From Chloroflexota bacterium (GTDB lineage Bacteria; Chloroflexota; Dormibacteria; CF-121), in NCBI GenBank assembly GCA_005880615.1, contig VBID01000129.1, positions 1-36,870 of the forward strand: a stretch of DNA of 36,870 nt. Reading direction: 5' to 3'. Of the stretch, positions 7,215 to 15,972 are shown piece by piece (position 1 is the first letter of the stretch; every line of letters starts with the position of its first letter). The notes below the pieces were generated by a model, which was not told where the DNA came from, did not search any database, and worked only from the letters and a program-made list of their open reading frames with translations. A program made the translations under genes and the position numbers.

Positions 7215-8450
7215 TCATAAGGCCCCGGAGACCGCTCGCGCGCCTTGGAGCAGCGCCCGCGCACCCAGGACCAGGTGCTCGTCACTGGTGTTTTCCTCGG
7301 GCGCGTGGCTGATGCCGCCGATCGACGGCACGAACAGCATGCCGGTGGGCAGGTGCCGCGACATCACGCTGGCGTCGTGCCCAGCGCCGCTGGCGAGCTG
7401 GGTCACCCGGGGGCTCAGCGATTGGCACGCCCGCTCCAGGGCGGCCATCACCCCCGCGTCCATCGCCACCGCCGGCTCGTACGACCGGAAATCCGCATCG
7501 GCGCGACAGCCCTCTTCGGCGCAAATCTGGTGCAGGCGGTCGTGGAATGTATGCACGATGCCTCGCACCACCTCGTCGCTCCCGTGTCGAACCTCCAGGT
7601 CAAACTCGGCCCGGCCCGGCACTACGTTGATTCCACCTGGATCGAAGTGGATCGCCCCCACGTTGGCCACGGCTTCCTGGTCCACCGCCTGCACCAGCTC
7701 GCGGAGCCCGGCGACCGCGCGGGCAGCGGCCCGACCCGCATCCTTGCGCATCCGGAAGGGCGTCGTGCCCGCGTGGTTCTGCACCCCCTCAATCCGGACC
7801 TTCTCGCGGTGGACGCCGACGATCCCGGTTACCACGGCCAGGTCAAAGCCATCGGCCTCCATCCGCGGGCCCTGCTCGATGTGCAGCTCGAGGTAGCCCT
7901 TGAGGAAGTCGAGGTGCTCGTGGGCTTCGTTGATCCGCTCCAGATCCACGCCGGCGCGAGCCAGCACCACCGCCGCCGGCTCGCCCTGCCAGTCGATCTG
8001 CTCCTCCAGGTCGTCTGGATTCAATTCGCCGGCCACCGCCCGGCTGCCAATCAACCCGTTCTCGAACCGAACGCCCTCTTCGTCGGCCCAGCCGACAATC
8101 TCGACGTGCTCGGCCAGGGGATCGTGTGCCTCGACCAGCGTGCGCAAAACCTCCAGCGCCGCGATGGTGCCATAGGCACCGTCCAGGCGTCCGCCCCGGG
8201 GCACGCTGTCGGTGTGCGACCCCAGCAGCAACCATGGTCCCGTGGAAGCCGCCAGGTGACCAAAGACGTTGAGGGCCGGATCGGTGCGCGCATCGAGACC
8301 GCAGGCTTGCATCCTGTCGGCCAGCCAGCGCCGGCCTTCCAGGTCGGCCTCCGTCCAGGCCAGCCGGTCCAGCCCGCCATCGGCGCGCCCCCCGATCTGC
8401 GAGAAGGCGCGCAGGTCCTCCAGCAACCGGGCCCCGTTGATTTCCGTCAT
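7215..8450 (-). CDS. M20-family carbamoyl-amidohydrolase (allantoate / N-carbamoyl-amino acid / beta-ureidopropionase type)
   Basis: A 411-residue dinuclear metal hydrolase. Metal-site motifs: GSHTDSVPRGGRLDGAYG (H79, D90), WADEEGVRF (E124, E125), HIEQGP, the dimerisation-domain motif HAGTTPFRMRKD, and GAGHDASVM near the end. Members hydrolyse N-carbamoyl amino acids, beta-ureidopropionate or allantoate to release ammonia and carbon dioxide; sequence alone does not separate these. The start ATG 8450 overlaps the hydantoinase stop (ATGA). A longer frame to 8552 runs back into that gene and is rejected. The coupling suggests it acts on the hydantoinase product. Confidence 0.88.
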   Translation of the reverse strand: MTEINGARLLEDLRAFSQIGGRADGGLDRLAWTEADLEGRRWLADRMQACGLDARTDPALNVFGHLAASTGPWLLLGSHTDSVPRGGRLDGAYGTIAALEVLRTLVEAHDPLAEHVEIVGWADEEGVRFENGLIGSRAVAGELNPDDLEEQIDWQGEPAAVVLARAGVDLERINEAHEHLDFLKGYLELHIEQGPRMEADGFDLAVVTGIVGVHREKVRIEGVQNHAGTTPFRMRKDAGRAAARAVAGLRELVQAVDQEAVANVGAIHFDPGGINVVPGRAEFDLEVRHGSDEVVRGIVHTFHDRLHQICAEEGCRADADFRSYEPAVAMDAGVMAALERACQSLSPRVTQLASGAGHDASVMSRHLPTGMLFVPSIGGISHAPEENTSDEHLVLGARALLQGARAVSGAL

Positions 8451-9826
8451 CGGAGGGCGATGGTTCGGTCGAACGGCTTGCAACGCTGAAACTCCCCAAA
8501 CCCTGGTTTCCCCAGGACGGTCCCGTCCTGGTAGACAACCTCGCCCCGGCAAATGGTGGCGGTGACCTTGCCCACCACCGACAGGCCCTCGTAGGGGGAG
8601 TAGCCGGCCTGGCTGTGGAGTTCGGCCGCGCTGAGCACCCGCTCCGGCGCGGGATCGAAGACCACGATGTCGGCATCGAACCCGCGGGCCAGATCACCCT
8701 TCCGCGGCCAGAGCCCGAAGATCTTGGCCGGGTTGGTGCTGAGCAGTCGAACCATGTCGAGGATCGTGATCCGCTTGCGCCGTACCCCGAAGGAATAGAG
8801 CAGCGGCAGGGAGGTCTCCACCCCGGGAATGCCTGGGCTGACCTTGGTGAAATCGGTGACGCCCGAACGCTGGGCCAGCGAAAAGCCACAATGGTCGCTG
8901 CCCATGCTGTGGACGTGCCCCTCCGTCACCCGGCCCCAGAGCGCCGCCTGCATGGCCGCCTCGCGCAGCGGCGGCGTCATGAGGTAGCGTTGCGGGTCCG
9001 GGCCTTGATACACGGAGTCGTCGAGGACCAGGAAGTGGGGGCAGGTCTCCACCATCCCGAGGGTGCCCCGCTCCCGGGCTTCTTTCACCAGGTCAACCGA
9101 GAGCGGGTTGGACAGGTGAACGAAGTAGACCGGGCTGCCGGTCGCCCGGCTGAAGGTCAATCCCCGCGCCACCGCCTCCGCTTCGGCCACGGGCGGCCGG
9201 GCCACCCCGTGATACGCCAGGGAGGTCTTGCCAGCCTGCACGAGCTCCTGCTTCTTCCCTTCCAGGATGTCGTCATTCTCGGCATGCACCTGGACCAGGA
9301 ATCCCGCCTTCCCGCTGCGCTCCATCAGCCGGTACCAGGTCCAGTCGTTGACGTAGAAGGGCTGGTCTTTGTAGGTGGTGTAGACCTTGGCGCTGGTGAC
9401 ACCCTCTTTGACCAGGTCCGCCAGGTGATCCTCCCAGCCGTCCGGCAGGTGGGTGATGTTCAGGTGAATCCCGTAGTCCACGACGGATTTCTCATCGATC
9501 TCGGCCAGCCGGGCCTGCAGCGCCTGCTGGAACGTCTGCCCCGGTCGCTGCAGCGCGAAGTCGAGGTAGGTGGTGACTCCACCCGCCGCCGCGGACGCCG
9601 AGCCGCTGGCAAAATCGTCGGCGGTGCGGGCCGTCCCCGTGTCCAGGGCAAAGTGCGTGTGCGGATCGACCACGCCGGGCAGCACCAGCTTGCCCGTGGC
9701 ATCGATGACCTCCTGGCCCGCGGCCGGAATCCCGACGCGGATATCGGCGATCTTGCCATCGCGGACCAGCACGTCCGCTACGTGCTCGCCGGCCGCGCTC
9801 ACCACCCGGCCCCCCTTGATCAGCAT
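8447..9826 (-). CDS. Dihydropyrimidinase / hydantoinase (cyclic amidohydrolase)
   Basis: A 459-residue cytoplasmic TIM-barrel amidohydrolase that opens dihydropyrimidine or hydantoin rings to N-carbamoyl amino acids. All metal-site residues are visible: H56 and H58 (DPHTHF), the to-be-carboxylated K147 (EGVTSAKVYTTYK), H181 (VHAEN), H237 (FVHLSN) and D311 (GSDHCGF). The length is normal. It is the first gene of a two-gene operon with the carbamoyl-amidohydrolase. It lies 51 bases from the divergent S58 peptidase, so a shared control region is likely. Allantoinase is a possible alternative, but HAEN and SDHCGF favour the dihydropyrimidinase/hydantoinase branch. Confidence 0.88.
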   Translation of the reverse strand: MLIKGGRVVSAAGEHVADVLVRDGKIADIRVGIPAAGQEVIDATGKLVLPGVVDPHTHFALDTGTARTADDFASGSASAAAGGVTTYLDFALQRPGQTFQQALQARLAEIDEKSVVDYGIHLNITHLPDGWEDHLADLVKEGVTSAKVYTTYKDQPFYVNDWTWYRLMERSGKAGFLVQVHAENDDILEGKKQELVQAGKTSLAYHGVARPPVAEAEAVARGLTFSRATGSPVYFVHLSNPLSVDLVKEARERGTLGMVETCPHFLVLDDSVYQGPDPQRYLMTPPLREAAMQAALWGRVTEGHVHSMGSDHCGFSLAQRSGVTDFTKVSPGIPGVETSLPLLYSFGVRRKRITILDMVRLLSTNPAKIFGLWPRKGDLARGFDADIVVFDPAPERVLSAAELHSQAGYSPYEGLSVVGKVTATICRGEVVYQDGTVLGKPGFGEFQRCKPFDRTIALR

Positions 9827-9877
9827 GGCATCATTCGCTCCGGCCTTTCCTCATCTCGGTGCCGTCATCATAGACAG

Positions 9878-10774
9878 GTGCGCCAGCGGCTTTCATCGGG
9901 CTTTCGGATCGGCCATTTCACGGATCCGGGTGGCGAGACGGGATGCACCGTCGTCCTGCCCCCGCCCGGCAATGTCTGCTCCTACGACCTGCGCGGATCA
10001 TCCCCGGGCTCGCGCGAGCTGGCGTCGCTCGACCTGGAGCGGCGGGCCACCGAAGTCCACGGCGTCCTGCTGACCGGCGGCAGCGCCTTCGGGCTGGCGG
10101 CGGCCGACGGGGTGATGGCCTGGCTGGAAGAGCACGGCATCGGTTATCGCACCGAGATCGCGACCATTCCCATCGTGCCGGCCGCGGTCATCTTCGACCT
10201 GGGGGCCTCGAAAGAGCATGGCCGTCCCGGACCGAAGGCTGGGTACGCGGCCTGCCAGGCAGCGGTTGAGGAGCCGGTGCCCATCGGCCGGGTCGGCGCC
10301 GGCACGGGGGCGACGGTCGGCAAGTGGGCGGGCCGCGAGTACCGGTCGCCCGGCGGGCTGGGCCTGGCCGTGGTGGAGGTCAATGGCGTCAGCCTGGCGG
10401 CGCTGGCGGTGGTCAACGCCCTGGGGGACGTGATCGCCAGCGACGGCTCGGTGCTGGCCGGCACTACCGCACAGAACCCGACCTTCCAGGCGCCCGCCGA
10501 GCCGACCGAGGCCACCGTGACGAATACTGTGCTGGCCGTGGTCACCACCAGCGCCGCCTTGGACAAGAGCCAGGTTCGTTTCCTGGCGGCCCGGGGGTCG
10601 GACGGCATCACCAAGGCGGTCCGCCCGGCGCACACGCGCTACGACGGCGACGTGGTCTTCGCGGTGGCCGGCCCGCCAGCGGCGGGCGCCCCCCCAGCCA
10701 ACCTGGACGTGCTCGGCCTGCTGGCTGCCGATGCCGTGGCCGCCGCGGTGCGCACCGCGGTTCGTCCAGCGTGA
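9878..10774 (+). CDS. S58 (DmpA / P1) family aminopeptidase
   Basis: A 298-residue protein of the self-processing N-terminal nucleophile family that includes DmpA and beta-peptidyl aminopeptidases, which remove D-, beta- or ordinary N-terminal residues. Landmarks: [22 protein letters not shown], the strong [21 protein letters not shown] block, [20 protein letters not shown], and the likely cleavage point in TNTVLAVV, where the threonine after Asn would be the new N-terminal nucleophile. The start is GTG 9878; the long frame upstream is antisense to the hydantoinase. Its stop overlaps the next start (GTGA). Confidence 0.85.
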   Translation: MRQRLSSGFRIGHFTDPGGETGCTVVLPPPGNVCSYDLRGSSPGSRELASLDLERRATEVHGVLLTGGSAFGLAAADGVMAWLEEHGIGYRTEIATIPIVPAAVIFDLGASKEHGRPGPKAGYAACQAAVEEPVPIGRVGAGTGATVGKWAGREYRSPGGLGLAVVEVNGVSLAALAVVNALGDVIASDGSVLAGTTAQNPTFQAPAEPTEATVTNTVLAVVTTSAALDKSQVRFLAARGSDGITKAVRPAHTRYDGDVVFAVAGPPAAGAPPANLDVLGLLAADAVAAAVRTAVRPA

Positions 10775-11226
10775 CCAAGCGTTACTTCGAGGACTTCGCG
10801 GTCGGCGAGGTGCTGGCGCTGGGCGCCACCCCGCCGGTGACGGAGGAGGCCATCATCGCCTTTGCCCGGCAATACGACCCGCAGTACTTCCATGTCGATC
10901 CGGCCCGAGCCAAGGAGTCTATCTTTGGCGGCCTGGTGGCCAGCGGCTGGCACACGGCCGCCATGGTGATGCGCCTCTGGGTGGATGCGATCGTCTCCAA
11001 AACCGTGAGCATGGGCTCGCCTGGCGTCGAGGATCTCCGCTGGCCGGCCCCCGTCCGCCCCGGCGACACCCTCACCAGCCGGGCGGTGGTCCTGGAGACG
11101 CGCCCCTCCAAGAGCCGGCCGGAGATGGGACTGGTCCGCTGGCGGGCTGAGACCTCCAACCAGCGCGACGAACTGGTCTTCACCATGACCGGGACCAGCT
11201 TCATCGGCCGGCGCCCGAGCTTATAG
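10771..11226 (+). CDS. MaoC-like hot-dog fold dehydratase
   Basis: A 151-residue single hot-dog domain. Hydratase-2 type residues are visible in [25 protein letters not shown] (the D...H dyad) followed by [15 protein letters not shown]. The DPxxFH motif is the usual catalytic site for adding water to enoyl-CoA thioesters. Length is normal for single-domain MaoC proteins. The start GTG 10771 overlaps the peptidase stop by four bases, so the two are translated together. Its substrate may be an acyl-CoA from the same degradation route; that is inferred from position only. Confidence 0.85.
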   Translation: MTKRYFEDFAVGEVLALGATPPVTEEAIIAFARQYDPQYFHVDPARAKESIFGGLVASGWHTAAMVMRLWVDAIVSKTVSMGSPGVEDLRWPAPVRPGDTLTSRAVVLETRPSKSRPEMGLVRWRAETSNQRDELVFTMTGTSFIGRRPSL

Positions 11227-11386
11227 GTCCCCCCGTCCGGGGTTGCGCCGTCTGTAACGGGCCAGCGTACGGGTATGGCGATGGGCAGCCGGCTCGGAGC
11301 CTTCCCTGCGGCCTGGCCGACCCGACGGATAGCGAGACGCATCCCCTTCGGCACCGCTGGCGGTCGCGCCGCTTACTAGGACCCGA

Positions 11387-12583
11387 ATGGCCATAGCGAT
11401 CGCCCAAGCGCGCGACCACCTGGCGGCGGACGATTCGACGCCCATCACGCCCGCCCGTCACGGCATGCGGATGGCGCTCACCCACGACTATCTCGACCAG
11501 TATGGCGGCGCCGAGCGCACGGTCCTCGCCCTCTGCGAACAGTTCCCGTCGGTGCCGTTGTATACGTCGGTGTACGAGCGGGCCGTCATGCGGCGGCTCG
11601 GCTTTGTCGAGCCCAGGCAACAGATCGTGGTCAGCTTCATGCAACACTGGCCGCTCCGACGACGCGTCCCCCGCTACTACAACACGTGGTTGTACCCATT
11701 GGCCTTCCGCCGGTTCGACCTGCAGAGCTACGACCTGGTCCTCTCCTCCGCGAACTTCGCCGCGAAGGATCTCACGCTCCCCCAGCACTCGATCCACGTC
11801 TCCTACTGCTACACGCCACCTCGGTTCCTGTGGGGGTTCGACAGCGATACCGCGTGCCGAGCGATGCCGTTCTACGAACGGCCGCTGGCAATGCTGGCCA
11901 GAGCCGTTCTGCGCCGGCTGGACTATCAAGCCGCTCAGCGCGTGAACCTCTTCCTCGCGTCCTCGGAGGTCGTCGCCCGTCGGATCGAGGTGGCGTATGG
12001 CCGGAGGGCCCTGGTAGTGTATCCCCCGGTCGAAACCGAGCGCTTCGGCGGGCGGGAAGCGCGCGACGAGGGATTCTTCCTGATTGTCTCGCGCCTCAAC
12101 GCCTACAAGCGGATCGATGCCGTGATCGCGGCCTGCAACCGGGCCAGGCTGCCATTGCTCGTGGTCGGGACGGGGCCCTGGGAGCGTCGGCTCCGCGCTC
12201 AAGCGGGACCGACCGTCCGGATCACGGGTCCCCTTTCGGATGGCGAGGTCGACCGGCTGATGTCGACCTGCCGTGCGTTCGTCCTTCCCGGAGAGGAAGA
12301 CTTCGGGATCGCTGCCGTCGAGGCGATGGCTGCCGGCAAGCCGGTCCTCGCCCTGCGCCGCGGCGGGGCCGTCGAAACCGTGATCGATGGCCGGACTGGC
12401 CTCCTGTACGACGAGCCAACGCCAGATGCGTTCCTCGACGCGGTGCGCCGGCTGGCGGCCAGCCGCTGGGATCCGGACCTCGCGCGAGCCCGGGCCCGCC
12501 AGTTCGACCGGATTCGCTTTGCCGCGAGGATCGACCAGTCGGTCGCCGTTGCCATCGAGCGGGGTGCGTCGGTGTTCTCCTGA
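11387..12583 (+). CDS. GT4-family glycosyltransferase
   Basis: A 398-residue GT-B glycosyltransferase that adds a sugar from a nucleotide donor to a growing glycan. The N-terminal acceptor half starts with ALTHDYLDQYGGAERTVLAL. The donor half shows FFLIVSRLNAYKRID, VVGTGPWE, and the EX7E signature (GEEDFGIAAVEAMAAGKPVLA), then GGAVETVIDGRTGLLY. The start is ATG 11387 with AGGA upstream; ATG 11465 is equally compatible with the homologous region. It is the first gene of plus-strand block A of the glycan cluster. Its stop shares one base with the next start (TGATG). Confidence 0.9.
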   Translation: MAIAIAQARDHLAADDSTPITPARHGMRMALTHDYLDQYGGAERTVLALCEQFPSVPLYTSVYERAVMRRLGFVEPRQQIVVSFMQHWPLRRRVPRYYNTWLYPLAFRRFDLQSYDLVLSSANFAAKDLTLPQHSIHVSYCYTPPRFLWGFDSDTACRAMPFYERPLAMLARAVLRRLDYQAAQRVNLFLASSEVVARRIEVAYGRRALVVYPPVETERFGGREARDEGFFLIVSRLNAYKRIDAVIAACNRARLPLLVVGTGPWERRLRAQAGPTVRITGPLSDGEVDRLMSTCRAFVLPGEEDFGIAAVEAMAAGKPVLALRRGGAVETVIDGRTGLLYDEPTPDAFLDAVRRLAASRWDPDLARARARQFDRIRFAARIDQSVAVAIERGASVFS

Positions 12584-13536
12584 TGCTCCAAATCGGACGC
12601 GAGCCGCAGTCCTCGGCCGATGTGCTCGGCCCCCGCCCGCGGGAGGATGGGGCCGCGCCGCGGGGCGCCATCCTGCGCGCCCTGATCTATGCCGACCTGT
12701 TCGACTTCCCGCTGACGAGCTCCGAGATCCAGCGATACCTGATTGGCGAGGCGACGACCGCATCCCTGGTGGACGCGACTCTCGACGGAGACATCACCCT
12801 TCGCCAGCACGCGGAACGGACCGGTGAGTGGTACCACCTGGTCGGCCGGAGCCACCTCGCGGAGGTACGCCGGCAGCGCGCCGACGCGTCCGCACGGCTC
12901 TGGCCGGTCGCCCGACACTACGCCGCGGGGATCGCGCAGCTGCCGTTTGTTCGACTGGTAGGGGTGACGGGCGCGCTGGCCATGAATAACGCCCGCCCGA
13001 GTGACGATATCGATCTGTTTATCCTGGCCCAGCCCGGCCGCGTCTGGCTCTGCCGCCTGTTCGTCCTGGTCATCGTCAAGCTGGCTGCCCGTCGAGGCCA
13101 GCGGCTGTGCCCCAATTTCCTACTCAGCACCGATCACCTGCGGCTGTCGCAGCGGAATTTGTTTGCCGCCCACGAGGTGGCGCAGATGGTCCCCCTCCAG
13201 CCGGGTGGCTGGTATGGCGCCTTCATCGAGGCGAACGGCTGGGTGCGAGACTTCCTGCCCAACGCCCTGCCGGGCCCCGCGCCGACCGATCGCGCCCGCC
13301 CGCGGGGTGCATGGCCGGCGCGGCTGGCCGGCGCCCTGCTCTCCACCCCGCTCCTCGATCCCATCGAACGATGGGAGATGAGGCGCAAAATTCGACGCCT
13401 CACGGACCGGCTGGAGCGGGAGGGCGGCAGCGTGGCGTTCTCGGCCGATGAGTGCCGTGGGCACTTCGCTGGCCACGACACGCGGGTCCTGGCTGCGTAC
13501 CGGGCGCGTCTGGCGCAATACATGGAGATCCGGTGA
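12583..13536 (+). CDS. Nucleotidyltransferase-like (pol beta superfamily) protein
   Basis: A 317-residue protein with two visible parts. Residues about 25-95 look like a winged-helix-type unit (ILRALIYADLFDFPLTSSEI, a pattern common in these proteins). Residues about 122-150 carry the minimal nucleotidyltransferase signature: GVTGALAMNNA followed by DDIDLFIL, with D142 and D144 as metal-binding candidates. The C-terminal half is mostly helical and basic. It may transfer a nucleotide, or bind one, within glycan synthesis; the acceptor is unknown. It is joined by one-base TGATG overlaps to both the GT4 before it and the radical SAM enzyme after it, so stoichiometric production is likely. Confidence 0.7.
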   Translation: MLQIGREPQSSADVLGPRPREDGAAPRGAILRALIYADLFDFPLTSSEIQRYLIGEATTASLVDATLDGDITLRQHAERTGEWYHLVGRSHLAEVRRQRADASARLWPVARHYAAGIAQLPFVRLVGVTGALAMNNARPSDDIDLFILAQPGRVWLCRLFVLVIVKLAARRGQRLCPNFLLSTDHLRLSQRNLFAAHEVAQMVPLQPGGWYGAFIEANGWVRDFLPNALPGPAPTDRARPRGAWPARLAGALLSTPLLDPIERWEMRRKIRRLTDRLEREGGSVAFSADECRGHFAGHDTRVLAAYRARLAQYMEIR

Positions 13537-15116
13537 TGGCGGAGGTGCTGTTCGGCCAGTCGTACTACCTCGGTTTCGATCCGAAGCTGTGGGAGGCGAT
13601 GCAGCCCTACCCGCCGCTGGGCACCCTCTACGCGGCAAGCTACGTGCGCGGCCGGAACTACGAGGTGGCGCTCTTCGACGCCATGCTCGCCCGGTCCGAG
13701 CACGAGTGGGCGAGCGCGCTCGATCGATCCCGTCCGCGCTTCGCGGTCATCTACGAGGATAACTTCAACTACCTCTCCAAGATGTGCCTGCTGCGAATGC
13801 GGCAGGCCGCCTTCCGCATGATCGACATGGCTCGGACGCGCGGCTGCGTCACCATCGTGGCGGGCTCGGACGCGACCGATCGCGCGCCCCTCTACCTCTC
13901 GCGGGGCGCCCACTTCGTCCTGAACGGTGAGGGCGAGGTGACCCTGGGCGAGCTCCTCGAGCGCCTCAGCGGCCGAACGCCGACGCCGCTCGATCGGATC
14001 CCGGGGATGACGTTTGCGGCCGAAGACGGGAGCGGGATCACGGTGACGGCCCGCCGTCCCGACCTGACCGACCTCGATGCCTTGCCACCACCGGCGTGGG
14101 ACCTCGTGGATGTCGGACGTTACCGGGAGATCTGGTCTCGCCGCCACGGGTACTACTCGATGAACATGGCGACCTCGCGCGGCTGTCCCTACCACTGCAA
14201 CTGGTGCGCGAAGCCGATCTGGGGCCAGCGATACCACGTTCGCAGTCCGGAGAGCGTCGTCACCGAGCTGAAGTGGCTGAGAGAGGCGTATCACCCCGAC
14301 CACATCTGGTTCGTCGACGACATCCTCGGACTCAAGCCGGGCTGGGTCCAGCGGTTCGCCGATCTCGTCGAGCGGGAAGGCGTGCGGACCCCGTTCAAGA
14401 GCCTGTGCCGCGTGGATCTGCTCCTGCGGGGCGACACCGTGCCGGCGTTACGGCGGGCCGGCGCGCGCACGGTGTGGGTCGGTGCCGAGTCCGGCTCGCA
14501 GGCCATCCTGGACGCCATGGACAAGGGCACCAGTGTCGAAAACACGCTGGAAGCCACCCGCCGGCTGCGCGCCGCCGGCATCGAGGTTGGCTTCTTCTTG
14601 CAGTTCGGCTACCCGGGCGAGACGCGGTCCGATATCGCGGCGACGCTCCGGCTCGTCCGCGACTGCCGTCCTGACGACATCGGCATGTCGGTCTCGTACC
14701 CCCTGCCCGGCACCAAGTTCCACGACGCGGTCCGTGAGCAGCTTGGCCACCAGCAAAACTGGATCGACTCGAGCGATCTGGCGATGATGTACGAGGGGCC
14801 GTTCGGCACCGCGTTCTACCGCACCCTCCACGTCGTCCTCCACAAGGAGTTCCGGCTGCGCCGGGCGTGGGCGGCGCTGACCAGCGGTTCCCCGTCGCGG
14901 GCCCGGGCTCGGGTGGCGGGGCCGCGTCGTGGGCCGGGCAGACTCCGGCTCCTGGCCAGCGTGCTCTATCACGCCGCCACCCTGCCCCCGGCCCGGCTTC
15001 GGCTCGAGCTGCGTGCCCACCGGCCTCACCGCCGGATCGAGCCGCTGCCACGCTTCATGAGCGCCGAGGCCGCGGCCCGTCCCACGGCACAGCCCGATCC
15101 GTTAGCGGGTTCGTAA
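13536..15116 (+). CDS. Cobalamin-binding-type radical SAM enzyme
   Basis: A 526-residue class B radical SAM layout. The N-terminal Rossmann-like B12-binding region (about residues 1-150) includes PYPPLGTLYAASYVRG and FVLNGEGEVTLGELLERL. The radical SAM barrel has the 4Fe-4S motif C217-x3-C221-x2-C224 (GCPYHCNWC), then WFVDDILGL and WVGAESGSQAILDAMDKG. The last 130 residues are a basic, poorly conserved tail. Such enzymes often methylate unactivated carbons or rearrange rings; the substrate here is probably a sugar or lipid carrier, inferred from context. The start is ATG 13536, overlapping the preceding TGA by one base; GTG 13533 is next to it. Confidence 0.85.
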   Translation: MAEVLFGQSYYLGFDPKLWEAMQPYPPLGTLYAASYVRGRNYEVALFDAMLARSEHEWASALDRSRPRFAVIYEDNFNYLSKMCLLRMRQAAFRMIDMARTRGCVTIVAGSDATDRAPLYLSRGAHFVLNGEGEVTLGELLERLSGRTPTPLDRIPGMTFAAEDGSGITVTARRPDLTDLDALPPPAWDLVDVGRYREIWSRRHGYYSMNMATSRGCPYHCNWCAKPIWGQRYHVRSPESVVTELKWLREAYHPDHIWFVDDILGLKPGWVQRFADLVEREGVRTPFKSLCRVDLLLRGDTVPALRRAGARTVWVGAESGSQAILDAMDKGTSVENTLEATRRLRAAGIEVGFFLQFGYPGETRSDIAATLRLVRDCRPDDIGMSVSYPLPGTKFHDAVREQLGHQQNWIDSSDLAMMYEGPFGTAFYRTLHVVLHKEFRLRRAWAALTSGSPSRARARVAGPRRGPGRLRLLASVLYHAATLPPARLRLELRAHRPHRRIEPLPRFMSAEAAARPTAQPDPLAGS

Positions 15117-15126
15117 GGACGCTCCC

Positions 15127-15972
15127 GTGCAGGTGGCCCTGAAGCGCGGAGCCGACGTCGTCCTGGCGGCAGTGATGCTGGCGGTTCTCGCTCCGTGCCT
15201 TGCACTTCTCGCGCTGGCCATCTGGATGGAGAGCGGGACTCCGGTGATCTTCCGAGCCCAGCGACTCGGTCGGGGCGGCCGGCCCTTCACCATGTACAAG
15301 CTACGAAGCATGGCCCCGGGATCAGACGAGGCCCTCGACGCGCTGATGTCCTCGAATCTCGCCGAAGGCATGGTCAAGATCGCCGACGATCCGCGTGTCA
15401 CGCCCCTGGGCCGGCTGCTCCGCCGGTTCAGCCTGGACGAGCTTCCCCAGCTGTGGAACGTGCTCCGGGGGGACATGAGCCTGGTCGGGCCGCGCCCGCA
15501 TGAACTCAAAGAGGTGTCGCTCCAGGACAACGTGCACGCCCGACGGCTGACCATGCGGCCTGGGCTGACCGGGCTCTGGCAGGTCAGGGCCCGGACCAAC
15601 CCCTCCCTGGCGGTCCGCGTGCACTACGACCTCGAGTACCTCAATCGATGGTCGCTGCGGCTCGACCTGGCGATCGCCCTGTCGACGATCCCGGTCCTCC
15701 TCCGAGGGGAAGGCGGGCAGATCCACCGCCCGGAGCTAGGCCGAGGACGCGCCAGGAGTGCGACGACGCGCCGAGTAGACGGTCAAGATCTCGTTCCCGA
15801 AGTCCCTCCGGGCGACAGGGCGGACCGCGAAGGCTGCCGCATCCAGCGCCGCCAGCATGGCCCGCGATTCCCCATCGGTCGACAGCACGATCAGCGCCTC
15901 GCCGGACGGCGAGAGCGCTCCACCGAGTCCGCCGGCGAAGCGCTCGATCACATCGGTGGCACGCCAGGCTAG
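15127..15972 (+). CDS. Initiating sugar transferase (polyprenyl-phosphate glycosyl-1-phosphate transferase)
   Basis: The 281-residue reading contains a full bacterial sugar-transferase domain in its first 200 residues: one membrane helix (about 12-36), FRAQRLGRGGRPFTMYKLRSM, FSLDELPQLWNVLRGDMSLVGPRP, RPGLTGLWQV, and YDLEYL. It would load the first sugar-phosphate onto undecaprenyl phosphate at the inner membrane face. Homologues usually end soon after the IPVLLRGEGG point (about base 15723). Here the frame runs on for about 82 more residues, nearly all antisense to the end of the methyltransferase at 15736-17475. The start is GTG 15127, ten bases after the radical SAM gene. Confidence 0.88.
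   Translation: MQVALKRGADVVLAAVMLAVLAPCLALLALAIWMESGTPVIFRAQRLGRGGRPFTMYKLRSMAPGSDEALDALMSSNLAEGMVKIADDPRVTPLGRLLRRFSLDELPQLWNVLRGDMSLVGPRPHELKEVSLQDNVHARRLTMRPGLTGLWQVRARTNPSLAVRVHYDLEYLNRWSLRLDLAIALSTIPVLLRGEGGQIHRPELGRGRARSATTRRVDGQDLVPEVPPGDRADREGCRIQRRQHGPRFPIGRQHDQRLAGRRERSTESAGEALDHIGGTPG

Noticed and set aside
7245-9877. Long open frames on the plus strand across the amidohydrolase and hydantoinase genes
   Set aside because: They are antisense to two clear enzymes with complete catalytic motifs; high-GC shadow frames are expected. Only the part from GTG 9878 is real (S58 peptidase).
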